DNA of 64,000 bases from Telmatactis stephensoni (GCA_029948255.1 JALIZF010001490.1:186001-250000); one strand, 5' to 3'; numbered from the stretch's first letter, positions 34,646-56,589 are shown. Made by a program: numbers and translations. The notes: generated by a model not told the origin, from the letters alone.

Positions 34646-36032
34646 TAATAATAATAATAAGGACTTTCTATAAATAGACAACCTGAGTGGAGATTTAATT
34701 TCACACTACAGGTGTAAAATACCACTTAGCCTCAACCCCATGACCTGGGGCTTAGAGACTAAGCACTCTCTGCAGAATGAGGGTGGTGCCAATGATTGCA
34801 GATGTCTGCATGCCACCCAGCACATCTGGAATACCGAGATCTTTCAAGTACCCCTCAAGATTGCTTGACACGACCCCTAAAGTGCCAACGACCAATGGAA
34901 TCACCTTTGTTGATACCCGGTGCAACTTTCGTATCTCCTTTGCAAGAGGAGAATATTTGGCAATTTTCTCCTCTTCCTTAACCATCACATTGCGATCCCA
35001 AGGCACCGAGAAATCAACAAAGGTCCACTTATGAGCCGCCCGATTCAACACAGTAACATCTGGGCGATTATGTTCCATCTTCTTTGTTGTCTCGACGCTC
35101 CTGTCCCACCAAATCTCTACTTCTCCATCATCCGAAATCCTAACTTCATCTGGAACCTCCTTATACCACACATCAGCACACTTCACCCCATACTTCCGAC
35201 ACAACTCCCAATACACCCGCAACCCCATCCGATCATGTCTCTTCTTATATTGCTTCTGGGCCAAAACGCTACAACCACTTGCCAAATGGCCAACATCCAC
35301 CTCCTTCCCACAAACCCTACACTTTGGATCCACATTCTCTTTCTGAATGGTTGCCCGGAAAAACCTTGTCCTCAGAGCTTGCTCCTGTGCTGCAAAAACA
35401 AACCCCTCAGTGCCCTTACCCAAATACCCGGCCCTTAACCACTGCCAAGACCGCTCATCAGCAACCTTGCTCACATCCCTCATGAATTTCCCATGCAACC
35501 TCTTCTCTAGGAAATTTTCTTTCCTCTCCTTCTGCACCCTCTTCTTATACTCCTTCTTTGTCTCACCAACCTGCAACGACTCACCAACCACCTTTAGCAT
35601 CCACTCGTCACTCTCTTTAACATACCCAAACAAACCCAGCTCTTCTGCCCTCACACAGTCAACAATACTGATCAGCCCCCTACCACCATGCTTCCTTTTC
35701 ATGTACAACCTCGGAACACTCCCCTTCTTGTGAAAGACCCCAAACATTGTCAACCTCTTTCTCGTTTTTACATCCATCTCCTTCAACTCCCGATCACTCC
35801 AGTCCAAAATCCCAGCACTATACCTTACCACACTGACAGCCCAAGCATTGATCGCCTTGATCAAATTACCACCATACAACTTCGACTTTGCCACAAGCTT
35901 CACCCTTCTCAAGTACTCATCTCTTACTTTCTTCTTCATTTCCTTCTGCATGATATCTGCCCCTTCTAACACACCCAAGTACTTATACCCATTCTCGTCC
36001 ATCTCACTCATTACCTGACCATCAGGCAAAAC
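34644..36032 (-). mobile_element. LINE C: second RLE-LINE lineage, 5'-truncated
   Basis: The 425-residue frame (36029-34752) is the C-terminal half of a different RLE-type LINE. It has the thumb region after the RT (GYKYLGVLEG, AVSVVRYSAGILDWSDREL, HGGRGLISI), a CCHC finger (CRVCGKEVDVGHLASGC) and the endonuclease core (NRPDVTVLN, FVDFSVPWD, KEEEKIAKYSPLA), ending LILQRVLSL. The RT palm is missing because the copy begins at 36029, inside (AAT)n. The frame itself is undamaged. The type resembles NeSL/R4-group elements common in cnidarian genomes. The 3' UTR contains a CCCCA/TGGGG stem and ends AAGTCC(TTA)n at 34644-34660. Confidence 0.8.
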
Positions 36033-43390
<7,358 letters not shown>

Positions 43391-43776
43391 AAATAATAAT
43401 AATAATAATAATAATAATAAGGAATTTCTATAGATAGACAACCTGAGTGGAGGTTTTATTCACACTACAGGTGTAAGATACTGCTTAGCCTCGACCCCAA
43501 GACCTGGGGCTTAGAGACTAAGCACACTCTGCAGAATGAGGGTGGTCCCTATGACCGCAGACGTCTGCATACCACCCAGAACGTCTGGAATACCTAGATC
43601 TTTCAGGTACCCCTCAAGATTACTAGACACGACCCCTAGAGAACCAACAACCAACGGAACCACCTTTGTTGACACCCGGTGCAACTTTCGTATCTCCTTT
43701 GCAAGAGGAGAATATTTAGCAATTTTCTCCTCTTCCTTCACCACCACATTACGATCCCAAGGCACCGAGAAATCAA
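43391..43776 (-). mobile_element. LINE F: 3' end of the second RLE-LINE lineage
   Basis: A short 5'-truncated copy of the LINE C type. It encodes only the last 84 residues (VPWDRNVVVKEEEKIAKYSP to LILQSVLSL, 43765-43511), followed by the 3' UTR and an (ATT)n tail at 43391-43420. It is about 88% identical by eye to the matching part of LINE C, so the two are independent insertions. Its truncated 5' end joins the long (AAT)n tract of LINE G. Confidence 0.85.
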
Positions 43777-47335
<3,559 letters not shown>

Positions 47336-47680
47336 TCCTTATTTTTAATATCTTGGTGTCTTAAAGTCGGGGAGGGTTTTGAATTCAGCAGGGAAGAGTG
47401 GGGCTGATGAATTAAACAAAAGAGAGGTCATTATTGCGAGGTCATTATTGCGAGGTCATTATTACTAGGAGGTCGTTATTAGCCGAAATAATGACTTCAA
47501 GAATATCTGGGTAGTTTTCATAAAAATACGAAATATTTACAAAGAGAACAGGTGACAACAACAAGAAATAATCTTTAATGAACATTCAATGCACTATGAT
47601 TAGGCTACGATAAATTATTATTTCAATCAATAAATCATAAATTATATGAAAGTGTAACACTTTGATAATAGTAGCTGGTA
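47336..47680. other. Unassigned, short GAGGTCATTATTGC repeats
   Basis: At about 47425-47485 the motif GAGGTCATTATTGC occurs three to four times in tandem, followed by a diverged unit (GAGGTCGTTATTAGC). No gene is recognised. Confidence 0.5.
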
Positions 47681-47795
47681 TAGAGTGATTTTCTTGATCC
47701 GTCAAAGCCTTATAGCCGACTTAGGGAAAGAATTCTCTACTATAAGCTTAGTTTTACCTTAAAGGTCTTTAAACAGAACAATGAAAATCACTCTA
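47681..47795. mobile_element. TAGAGTG-family MITE
   Basis: 115-bp copy with ends TAGAGTGATTTTCTTGATCC and the complement AACAATGAAAATCACTCTA. It is shorter than the others because part of the core is missing. It ends 15 bases before the stop codon of the recombinase gene, so it probably lies in that gene's 3' UTR. Confidence 0.8.
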
Positions 47796-47809
47796 TGTCA
47801 AAAAAGAAA

Positions 47810-49337
47810 TCAATTGTTATGAATTGTAATATTGCATATGGCACCACCACTTACATTCAAACATATTTGCCCTGAATTACTAGGAATCCCCAAAGCTTCG
47901 GGCGGCGGTTTCCCAATGTTTGCCGTTTCGGTGCTACTACAAATGCCTTCCTTCCCAGATTGAACAATATTGGAAACCTTAGCTAATTGTTTGTCAGATA
48001 CCCTTTTGTAGCTCTGTAAAGACTCTGATCTGTGACCAGTGACACCCCTAATTAATTTGTCATCAACATTTTCCTGGAACAATCTAGTTGCAGCTGTTGC
48101 TCTTAAAGAATGATTTGTGAAAAAACCATCCACCCCAGCTTCTTTCATCATTGATTGGACTACATTCTTAAGCGTATTATGACCCAAGGGGACACTACAA
48201 TACCAGAACTTCTTCTGCTCATAATTTTGTAAGGGCTTTAAATAAAATGCATTATCTAATGCCTCTTTTGGGCATCTTTCTATGTAACTCTTCACAATTC
48301 GCACAATGCATTTCTCTGGACATTGGACGTTAGCATATGCCCTACTAACTTTAGGAGTTAGCTTACGATGTTTTAAACCACCCTGGATGGTTTTAGACAC
48401 ACCCTCAGAATAAAGCAAATATTCCCTTCCCTCGGAATCACAATGAAATGAAAAATTCCTTATGGACAAATTTCTATGCTCATCCCCAGCCCGCATCCCA
48501 AAATTTAGGCCTATCAAATAAAGAGTTGTTCTCAACAAAACTTTGGGACAACTATCTCCAAGAATTTTTTTTCCCCAAAGAGCATTCTCCATTTCTTCGG
48601 AAATAACTTGTGCTTGTTTTCTTTGTAAGCCTAGCTTATTGCTGGTAGATATTTTCATTTCCACGTCTAAAGCTTTTTGAAGTTTGTCAAACTGCCCTCC
48701 TACGGCGAAAAGCTGAACTTGTTTTCCCTTCATTTCAAAATACTTCTGCAAACTACTCACTATCTCATGCAATGTTTTTCCAGGATATCATTCGTCTCCT
48801 TCCTTTCTGACTTCTGTGATGAATTGAGAAAGAACTTCACATAGGTCTTCATCTCTTGATATATCTAATAATTCTGTGGTTTTCTCCAATATCTTTGAAA
48901 CCTTTGACTTCTCATCCTGCTCATCTGCAAAGTTGCTCTTTCGCCAATTCTGCCATGACTCGTATAAACGGAAAGCCCACATTGCTTTTCTCTTGGTATT
49001 GGTTGGAATGGACTCTGATGCTAATTCCAACAAATCTTTCTCGTCCATTTTCTTGAAACGTGTTTCATGACTACACTTCTCTTCAATCACTAACAAGCAA
49101 ATGAATAAAGATAAGTACAAAAAACCCTGAAATTACGTACAAGACGTACCTCATGATGAACTCGAAAATACAAGATGCAAAATAATTTAAGAACATTTTT
49201 AAATTACCTGGACTTAAAACAGATGGATTTTCGTTTTCCAAAGCATCCAGCAATTGAGAAAGTATTGCATCCTCATCATCATATGTCTCCATCTCCGTCG
49301 CAAGCTCAAACGAAATGCACATTTGGTAACACGCCAA
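47810..49337 (-). pseudogene. Crypton/QRICH1-type tyrosine recombinase, one TGA
   Basis: Two minus-strand exons. Exon one (49337-49208) encodes MACYQMCISFELATEMETYD and DEDAILSQLLDALENENPSV, with donor GTAATT. Intron 49207-49090 ends TTGTTAG. Exon two (49089-47810) joins in phase (G then TG ATT). It has PTNTKRKAMWAFRLYESW, then FITEVRKEGDE, an in-frame TGA (48790-48788), then YPGKTLHEIVSSLQKYF. The catalytic domain of DUF3504 type follows: R in NFGMRAGDEHRNL, H-x-x-R in TNHSLRATAATRLF, GHR in TGHRS and the nucleophile Tyr in SYKR. All five expected residues are present. Such proteins derive from Crypton transposons, and several are domesticated in animals (ZMYM2, QRICH1, KCTD1 relatives). Length and architecture are complete apart from the TGA. 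Whether it is host gene or Crypton copy cannot be decided here. Confidence 0.8.
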
Positions 49338-50033
49338 GCTTGATTTTATAGTCCCGTGCGACTATGGAACGTGAATATGCAAAAACTTAAAAGTTTTTAT
49401 TTCTATTCAAAGGGACAATATCCCATTTAGTGAAATTCCAGTAAGTAATTTTGCGCTTGCAGTTCATTAAAACTTTCATACTAAGTGCAGAACTATACCT
49501 ACATGCTCATTTGTTAATGACTAAAAAGCCAATCAACAAAATAAAGGTTGTAGGCGTATTTTAAAACAAAGCTTGTTGTCTTTTGTTCAGTTATTATAGA
49601 ACATTTTTCATATCACATTTCGAGCTTGTTAATAATTTTTTTCTTTTGCAAAACACTGAAAAGTTAATGACTTTTTTTTCTTCGAAAACAATGAAAGTTT
49701 GCACTGAAATGAAAGTTTGCGCTGCGCGCTCGGTCATTATTTTCAATAAAGCTCAGAGCTCGTCCATTATCCTATACATATCATTGAAGTGTAGCCTTGA
49801 AAGCACCAGGCTTTCAGCTAGTTGCTTCTTTATATGAAATGGTGCCAGCTTTCGTATTTTCCGAAGTGTTGACAAGACACCATAACACGATGATTGCACA
49901 TAAAAAGTTGAATAAACTGGTATATTTGCAGGGAATATTTTTGCGTGTGAGATATAATGCATGATAATAGAAGAACAAAGGCAAACACTAATAGCTGTTG
50001 ACAGACAAATAAAAGGTCTTTACAACTGCTGCT
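49338..50033. other. Upstream flank of the recombinase gene
   Basis: No gene seen. AT-rich, with poly-T runs. The right end (49905-50030) is the second copy of the repeat found at 30375-30510. The region just left of 49380 could hold the recombinase promoter, but no element is distinctive. Confidence 0.4.
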
Positions 50034-50475
50034 GGACCAAACGTTTCCCCTACAGATATATTTATGAACTAAACTGAACAGTTTCGTCTCAAAACGTATA
50101 TCTATAACCACAAACTCTATATTTGATTATTAATAATCGACTTAAACGCTCTCAGACCGGCGCACGTAGTTCGCATATCTTTCGGCTTCAGACTTCGCCT
50201 CTACTTCAGAAATTTCCGAATACTCATAAAGCCCATAGTATCTACTACTTTCAGGGCATCAATACCGCGCTTATCAAGAATTGATCAAACGTTTCCCCTA
50301 CAGATATATTTCTGCACTAAACTGCACGGTTTGGTCTCAAACCGTTTATTTATAACCGCAAACCCTATATTTGATTATTAATAGTCGCCTTAAACGCTCT
50401 CAGGCCGGCGCACGTAGTTTGCGTATCTTTCGGCTTGACACTTCGCCTCTCCTTCGGAGATTTCCGAATTTCACC
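50034..50475. repeat. 250-bp tandem duplication
   Basis: Two copies, about 50034-50211 and 50285-50475, share CGTTTCCCCTACAGATATAT, then CTAAACTG, then GGTCTCAAA, and the block CGCTCTCAGRCCGGCGCACG then TAGTT, then TTTCGGCTT. The first part is also present once at 29456-29545. It ends near a run of CACT repeats (50484-50500). Confidence 0.75.
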
Positions 50476-50850
50476 CGAATTTCACTCACTCACTCACTCA
50501 TGCAACCGATGGCATAGTGTGTTACTGGCATAAAGCCAGCAGCCACAATAATTATTCAAGCAGTTACAATGTATGTAGTGTAATGTATGATACAGTCACT
50601 AGAATCCATAAACAGTAATTATGTATGTAAATGCTAATAATTACTATGCTGATTTTAATGGTGTCATAGGTTTGGGTAATAGTACCCTTGAGAAAACAAG
50701 TCTATTTCTGAACAATTTAACTTTAACACCATATAACATGAACATTTTGTAAAAGTATACAGCTAGAATTTAGATCAAATGCAGTTGAACCAAGTAAATA
50801 CCAACTAGGGACAATAATATGAAATAGTAACTGTTGTTACTGAACCACGG
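50476..50850. other. Unassigned
   Basis: AT-rich; nothing recognised apart from the (CACT)n run at its left edge. Confidence 0.35.
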
Positions 50851-50982
50851 CAATTATATGACACAAAAAGTAATAGGCAAGAGACCATATGTTTGGAAGC
50901 TTTATTAATATATGCTTGTATTCAATATACTCTGTTTTCATGTGCCAGGTCTCTCATGTATTACTTTTTGTGTCATGAATTG
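50851..50982. mobile_element. Fold-back MITE, 34-bp arms
   Basis: 132-bp fold-back. The left arm CAATTATATGACACAAAAAG is followed by TAATAGGCAAGAGACC. The right arm is its reverse complement with a few mismatches, ending TTTTTGTGTCATGAATTG. The core is about 62 bases. It is the only copy of its kind in the window. Confidence 0.8.
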
Positions 50983-51522
50983 TTTTGGTGCAGTGATAAA
51001 CAGCTAATAGTCACTTTATAGCTATAAAATTATTATTTTGTTTGGTTTTGCTTGACTATTCAAGTGCTTTCGCTCTTTCACTCTAGGCTCTTCCAAATGC
51101 CAAAAAAGTTTTAGTTTAGTTCTTAAACTTGTAGCCATAATTAGTATCCATAACATGGGGGCTGGCCAGATTATAAAATATTGCTTTCCATAATAGGGGT
51201 GGGGGTTGCATCCCATCCCTCCCCCTTCAGTAACACTTTCTCAACATAAATGTCTTATTTCGGAGTTTAAATGTTTATATTGATGGTCTTGATCCCCCTT
51301 ATACTTGTATTATGTTGGTTACAATTCTAACATCTCTGGAAGTTGAAGCAACAGAGATTGTAACCTAGGCCTTGAATGTCCAAGACCATAAGCTGTTTTT
51401 CAGATCTCTTATACGTGTAATGAGCAAAGTTTTCAGACTTAAGGCTAATATCACCAACATCATCACTACAGAAATGCCCGTCATCGCTTATGTATTTTTC
51501 AAGAGGATTCCCTTCTATTTAC
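50983..51522. other. Unassigned, with a small hairpin at 51317-51366
   Basis: The hairpin pairs GGTTACAATTCTAACATCTC with a right arm GAGATTGTAACC across a short loop. No gene is seen; a plus-strand frame 51372-51557 overlaps the Gypsy fragment in antisense and is not supported. Confidence 0.4.
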
Positions 51523-51715
51523 ATGCCAGTATCCGTTCTTGGTGTCGACTTTGGTGAAGTGTCTGGCTTTGGCTAGCTCAGGCAACACGTCGTCAATTAC
51601 AGGTATTGGATATCTTTCACGCTTGAGGGCTTTGTTTAGCTCCTTAGGGTCAATGCAAACCCTAAGGTCTCCTGATGACTTTGTTGCAACAACGATGATA
51701 CTGGGTTTTTTAACA
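51523..51715 (-). pseudogene. Ty3/Gypsy reverse-transcriptase fragment
   Basis: The minus strand, about 64 codons without stop, reads VATKSSGDLRVCIDPKELNK, then ALKRERYPIPVIDDVLPELA, then FTKVDTKNGYWHV. This is the start of Gypsy RT: the 'R-x-C-x-D' block, the 'YPIP' connector and the first catalytic Asp region, where the usual 'DA-x-x-G' reads D-T-K-N-G. The match stops right after GYWHV, so the copy is cut. No Gag, protease or integrase is nearby in the same orientation. Confidence 0.85.
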
Positions 51716-52311
51716 TAATAGAACCAAACAAAAGAATATTTTACACTACAGGGAAACTTCGAGAGGATTATACTGGAGTAACAGAAAAATAATTGGGCTA
51801 AAGATATGGCTCTAGCTCAAGGATCTAGTGGTTTGACCAACAGGCATGCTACTAGAGTATACAAGCAATAGGCAGCTGGCAGGTGTTGAGTGATATTTTA
51901 ATCCAACAAAACATTTTAAAAGAGCTCACCAAAATTAGTAAAGCTTGAGATTTTGAAGTAGTTTCAATGAATAGCGCCAAATTTATGGGCGGCCGAAGTT
52001 TGCTTTGTTTATACAGAAATGTTTGTTGTTGGGCTGGATCCTACTATTGTTGAGTAGTGTTCCTTATGGGACATACATCAGAAACAAGCAATCAATTGAA
52101 AGCATATCTGTATTATAACAGGCATGGGAGTTCAATAAATACTACACAGTAAGAGGATTTAGATAAACTGATGATCACAACTGATACTTTAATGTTAAAA
52201 ATTATATCCGACCGACCAACGACTGTAAGCAGGTCTAAACAGGTCTTAGATGTGTGTTGGAGCTTTTTGATAATACAATTGGTGAATATGTTTCAGGAGT
52301 GATTTTTTGTA
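51716..52311. other. Unassigned
   Basis: No gene or repeat recognised between the Gypsy fragment and the inverted-repeat element. Confidence 0.35.
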
Positions 52312-53445
52312 TATGAGCGGTGATCACACAAAAGGGGTCTTGTCTACTAAGACCCCTTTGATGTCCCATCTTCCAGATTTGCTGCTTTAACAGCAATCTT
52401 TAGGGTTTCTTTGGTCATTTCTCGGCGAAGAAAGGAGAGAGAACAACAATAACATCAAAGCTCTCAAAAGAAAAAAGAAAAAAAACAGAGAGAAAAGACA
52501 GAAAAATAAACAGAAAACTGAAGAGCGCGTTTGTGAGAGAGAGAAAGTAAGACAGCAAAGAAAGGCAATAGTCATTCGGATTTATTTTGCCAATTCTCGG
52601 CGAAGGAAAGAGTGACAATCCAAAACAAACTCTAAAAAAGAAATAAGAGAAAATTCGGAAAAAGCAAAGAAAGAAAAACAAAACAAAAAAATGTTTCTGT
52701 GAAAGAGAAAAAGAGAGAAAAAAAAGAAAAGAAAACAGGAAAGGGAAACAATAGTTTTCAAGGTAACTGTCAATTTGGTGCTGTTCTAGAAGACTGAAGG
52801 CTCACTTACTTATCCAGTGACACCTGACAAATTCTAGGGTTTACGTTCAGTGAACGTACTGATCGTGGCCTGAATTCAGCTTCTAAGTGCTTTTCCGAGT
52901 CATTTTGTAGCACAGAAGTCTCTTGACTTGCATCATTAAGCAAGAAAAGACGGTGGAGACAAACTCCTGGAAGAACTCAGGAGTGGGAAGCAACTTTACG
53001 AAGAAAGAGTCACAGTAATTACAGCGACAAGGTTCAACTGTGATCTCCGGAGTATTGAGGCTTCTCTGGTCGTTCTGTGATGCATCCCCCAAGCCAACAA
53101 GGCCATTTCAGTGAGTTTTGAACTGTAAAGAAGGCAATCGGTGCCGTCTGGGGCCTGTTAGCGAGGGGGGCTCAGCACTTATAAGAAATTTCTAAGACTA
53201 AGAGTAGGGGACGGGTGCTGTCCAAATTTTTCATGGATGCCCATAATCCTTTTCTTCCGCTGTATCTGATCCAGCGGAAGAAATGCATTATGGGATGCAT
53301 GTTTGGACGCGTACAGTGTTTTTCCTTGGACCAACTATGATTGTAGCGCAGAGAATGCCAAAACGGGGTCGACTTGCACACCGTGCATTACAGCCTATCT
53401 TATGGTCAACCTTTAAGACCCCTTTTAAGTGATCACTCCTCATAT
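52312..53445. mobile_element. 1.1-kb inverted-repeat element, GA-rich interior
   Basis: The left end ATATGAGCGGTGATCACACA continues AAAGGGGTCTT (52312-52342). The right end (53415-53445) is its reverse complement with five mismatches over about 31 bases. Inside, a purine-rich stretch (52430-52750) contains a tandem duplication of about 175 bases marked twice by TTCTCGGCGAAG (about 52420 and 52597). A hairpin based on CATAATCCTTTTCTTCCGCT lies at 53242-53295. A minus-strand frame (53092-52883) has two Cys-x2-Cys-like spots (CRCNYC) but no known family. Probably a non-autonomous DNA transposon. Confidence 0.55.
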
Positions 53446-54280
53446 GTATGAAAGTGGGTGCCAATTTTCTTATTTAAAGACTTTGAAGTCATCATTTGCA
53501 CTAGGGTATTCTGTGAATATATCTGGCTGCTTTAGCATGAATTTCTCTTAATTTGTTCAAGAGTGGTGTGGTACAACCACCCAAGACAGAGATAAGTATG
53601 TAATTCCTGTTAAAACTGTTTTGAAATAAATAAGTGTTCTAGATGACATTCTTTTCAAGGCTCCAAGTTTCTTTGAGTAGTTCTTACATAAGTTCTCGAT
53701 GTGACACAACCAAGACAATTTAATGTCAATTCTGACTTCAAGGCAGCACGTTGATGTGACAAAATTCCATACTATTGGAGTTGTAACTAAGTTCTTGCAA
53801 GGGGCCGGTAATGGATGATATTGAAATTAACATGGCTTCACCCTTACCTAAATGAATTGAGAGCCTGTTTCTCTTTGAGCACTTCAGTGCAAACTTGTTT
53901 CAGAACAGAGTTCAAGATGACTGTGTCCACGTTGTCACCAATGCAACAGGCAGTTGTATCGTCTGCATATATTTCCACACAATCAGCTGATACGGCATCA
54001 GGCAAATCATTCACATAAATAGAGTATAGCCTTGGTCCCAATAATGAGCCTTGCATTCACTGGAATCATAGAAATCGAGGTTGAAATCATCGTATTACAG
54101 GAAAGCATTTGATACAGTTTCACACGAACTTCTTTCACACAAGGTCCAAGCAGCAGGAATCATGGGCAACTCCTACAGTTGGCTACTGGATTACCTCAAT
54201 AACAGATCACAATACACAGTAGTTAATGGTTCAAAATCAGCAACCAAAAATATCTGTTATGGTGCCCCCTCGGTTTTGAG
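53446..54280 (-). mobile_element. LINE K with 5' inversion (twin-priming product)
   Basis: The minus strand from 54056 to about 53500 encodes RT from the B/C motif junction: QGSLLGPRLYSIYVNDLPDA, then IYADDTTA (catalytic YADD), then a degraded C-terminal region with KLGALKRM. The plus strand from 54087 to 54272 encodes the segment just upstream in such proteins: FDTVSHELLSHKVQAAGI, then WLLDYLNNRSQYTVVNG, then YGAPS. The two meet at the same protein position but in opposite orientation. That is the layout produced when a second primer is used during target-primed reverse transcription. The lineage is a jockey/CR1-type LINE. Not functional. Confidence 0.75.
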
Positions 54281-54284
54281 TTTA

Positions 54285-55005
54285 CAAAGAAAATCTTCCA
54301 GTTTTGACCGATGTTCATGGAGTACCACAACAGTTCAAGTGTTCTCAAGGAACTGTATGCAGTGGATTAGAAAGTCTGTGTATTTTGTTTAAGTGCTTGG
54401 CATATCCTTGCAGGTACTTTGACCTGATTTACTGTTTTGCACGTCCTGTCCCAGTATAATCTACAACGTTGTGCAAGACTGGATTTATACTAACCATGGT
54501 CATAGACTTAAATCCTGGAACCAATCTTTTCGTGCCCCAGCTAACCTAGAGCAGTATGCCCAAGCTGTATACCAAATGGGATGTGCTTTAACCAATTGTT
54601 TAGGTTTTGTCAATGGCATTGTTCGTCCGATATTGCAACCCGAAGAAAATCAAAGGGTAGTATATAATGAACACAAATGTGTGCATGTGTTAAAATTTCA
54701 ATCCCTAGTCATCCCTAATGGATTAATTGCCAACCTTTGCAGTCCCTTTGCAGGCCGTCGACACGATGCTCGTATGCTAAATGAGTCACAGCTGTTAAAT
54801 GCTTTACAAAGACATGCTCTCAATGCAGCAATGAGTAGTGTTCGCATCTATGTTGAATGGCTATTTGGGGATATATATCGACTTGTCTTGATTTCAAAAA
54901 CAAAAATTAAAGATAGGCATGAGTGCAATTGGCAAACAACACATTGTATGTGCTCTCATGAGAAATGCGCTCACTTGCCTGTATGAAAATAACACATCTG
55001 ACTAT
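54285..55005 (+). pseudogene. Harbinger-type transposase, first Asp lost
   Basis: Starts with ENLPVLTDVHGVPQQFKCSQ then GTVCSGLESLCILFKCLAYP (54288-54415), the usual N-terminal block, followed by ARPVPV and a stop or frame change. The 171-residue frame from 54471 has HGHRLKSWNQSF, then LTNCLGFVNGIVRPI, then HKCVHVLKFQSLVIPNGLIA, then FAGRRHDARML, then MSSVRIYVEWLFGDI. The first catalytic residue, Asp in FVDGT, is Asn here. The second (RRHDARML) and the Glu (VEWLFGDI) remain. About 50 residues around the GDPAYP block are missing between them. A late frame change near 54935 moves the tail (ALMRNALTCLYENN) to another frame. It sits directly next to the inverted LINE K. Confidence 0.8.
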
Positions 55006-55430
55006 TTTCAGGTAGGCCCTTCAAACCTTCAAAATTACTTTGCATAGAGCAAAATATATATAACCATGAAACAAGTACTGTAGCTTTAACTACAGGCATA
55101 AATAACAAAAGAGTACAATGTACTTGTGAGTGCGTAAAGAAAATAAAATATGAACATAAAAGGAAATTACTTGTTTCTCAATGACTGAGATGGCTGTGGC
55201 TGTGTTTGGTTTGAAGTTGCTTCGTTTGCTATTCTGCAACACAAAATAAAATTGAATATCACATTTCAACTAGTTTGACCACATAAAAGTGCATAGTTCG
55301 ACATACCGCTTATTCTTCAAAAATGATCTAGTTTAGCTGTTTTACTTACTTGTTAGCTTGAAAAGAGGTCATTTTGTTTAAAAACAACAAAAGTAAATAA
55401 TTACAAATGTAATTTAAGAATTAATTTAAT
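55006..55430. other. Unassigned
   Basis: AT-rich stretch between the Harbinger remnant and the Gag-like frame. No pol-type motif was found here, so the retroelement to the right does not continue into it. Confidence 0.4.
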
Positions 55431-56480
55431 TTAAGATGCTTTCCATGTTCTGAAGTTTTGTGGGGCATCGTCGAATTTATCAAGTTTATTTGCAATAATT
55501 TCTCTTCTTGCCATGAACTGTATATATGATTCCACAGTTTTTCTTTCTGATGATTGACTACCTCGACAGTAGTTGCTCTGGGCTTCCTGTGTTTTCTCGT
55601 TGCTAGGTGACATTCGAATGGCTTCCTCGTTTTCATCTTGACCTTGCTGGGCATTCAGAAAATTTAAAACTCTTTGTTTAGAATCTAGTTTAGGAAGCTC
55701 AAAGGTCTTAAAACTGTCGTTTTCTTCTTCAAAAAAAGGTTCTTCTTCGATAGCTGCTAGCCGGGCTCTAGCGACTTCAACTTCTTCATCGAGACGTAAT
55801 TTTTGAAGGAGTTTTTCCTCTTCTTTTTTAATCTTTGTCAAGGCGTCATGTTGTTCTTTGAATTTTTTTTCGAGATCCTCTATTCTTTTTTTTGATTGCC
55901 GTTCAACTTGCGTTATCTTTTCGCATATTTGTGCTCTTTTTTTGGCTGCTGCAGCGTCGGCTTTAGCTTGAACACGCATAACAGAGGAAGAGGGGGAAGA
56001 CGCGTAAGAACTACCGTGCGAGCGAGTTGAACCTAGTTCTTGTAAGAGGTCATTTTTGCGAGCGACAGCATCAGTTATCGCTGAGTTTACAAACTCCTTT
56101 CGATTCTTCATTAAGTCATCAATGATTTTTGCTTCATCCTGACATTCTTTAGCATTTGCAGAAGCGATAATATCGAGTATAGCATGACGTGTTGATTCAT
56201 AATCGCCGAAGGTAGAGCGTAGCTTGTTGATGGCCGTGCGAATTTCATCGACCGACTCCGTAGTTTTCTTCAAATCTTCAATGGCCATTTTCGCGTTTTT
56301 CCAGTCAACTTCTAGTTTTGCTCTACCTTCTTGAATATGGTTTTCTATTACCTTGAGCGTGGGTTTCCTAACCCTCTTCCGTTTCTTCGCAGGTTGAGTC
56401 GTCTGGCCGATTTGAGTCGCCCATGATAATAACCAGGAGTCGAAAATGACTTCTTTTACGACGAGGTTTGTCTTTTCGTG
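55431..56480 (-). CDS. Gag-like frame of a BEL/Gypsy-type retroelement
   Basis: An ATG-started frame of 285 residues (56288-55431); the same frame stays open without ATG to about 56480, with a basic stretch PAKKRKRVRKP. The protein is charged and helical: residues about 110-175 (AAAAKKRAQICEKITQVERQ, EKKFKEQHDALTKIKKEEEK) form a probable coiled coil. The end reads MARREIIANKLDKFDDAPQN then FRTWKAS, which matches the start of the Gag core in BEL/Pao-type elements ('FDG/DDKPENF-x-x-W'). It stops right there, so the capsid-like region, protease and RT are missing. An alternative Met at about 56424 lies in a different frame. The region 56500-56600 may hold LTR or primer-binding sequence, which I could not confirm. 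Confidence 0.5.
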   Translation of the reverse strand, partial: HEKTNLVVKEVIFDSWLLSWATQIGQTTQPAKKRKRVRKPTLKVIENHIQEGRAKLEVDWKNAKMAIEDLKKTTESVDEIRTAINKLRSTFGDYESTRHAILDIIASANAKECQDEAKIIDDLMKNRKEFVNSAITDAVARKNDLLQELGSTRSHGSSYASSPSSSVMRVQAKADAAAAKKRAQICEKITQVERQSKKRIEDLEKKFKEQHDALTKIKKEEEKLLQKLRLDEEVEVARARLAAIEEEPFFEEENDSFKTFELPKLDSKQRVLNFLNAQQGQDENEEAIRMSPSNEKTQEAQSNYCRGSQSSERKTVESYIQFMARREIIANKLDKFDDAPQNFRTWKAS

Positions 56481-56589
56481 TTTGAAATCTTGACTTGATC
56501 CCTTTTTTCACTGTTCTGGCCCAGTATCACGACCAACAGCTAACCATAAACTTACAAAATGTTTGGTGAAAAAAGGATGAACTAGTCCG

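Noticed and set aside
34777..35969. Plus-strand open frames opposite LINE C
   Set aside because: Antisense shadows of a long minus-strand coding region with clear domain motifs.
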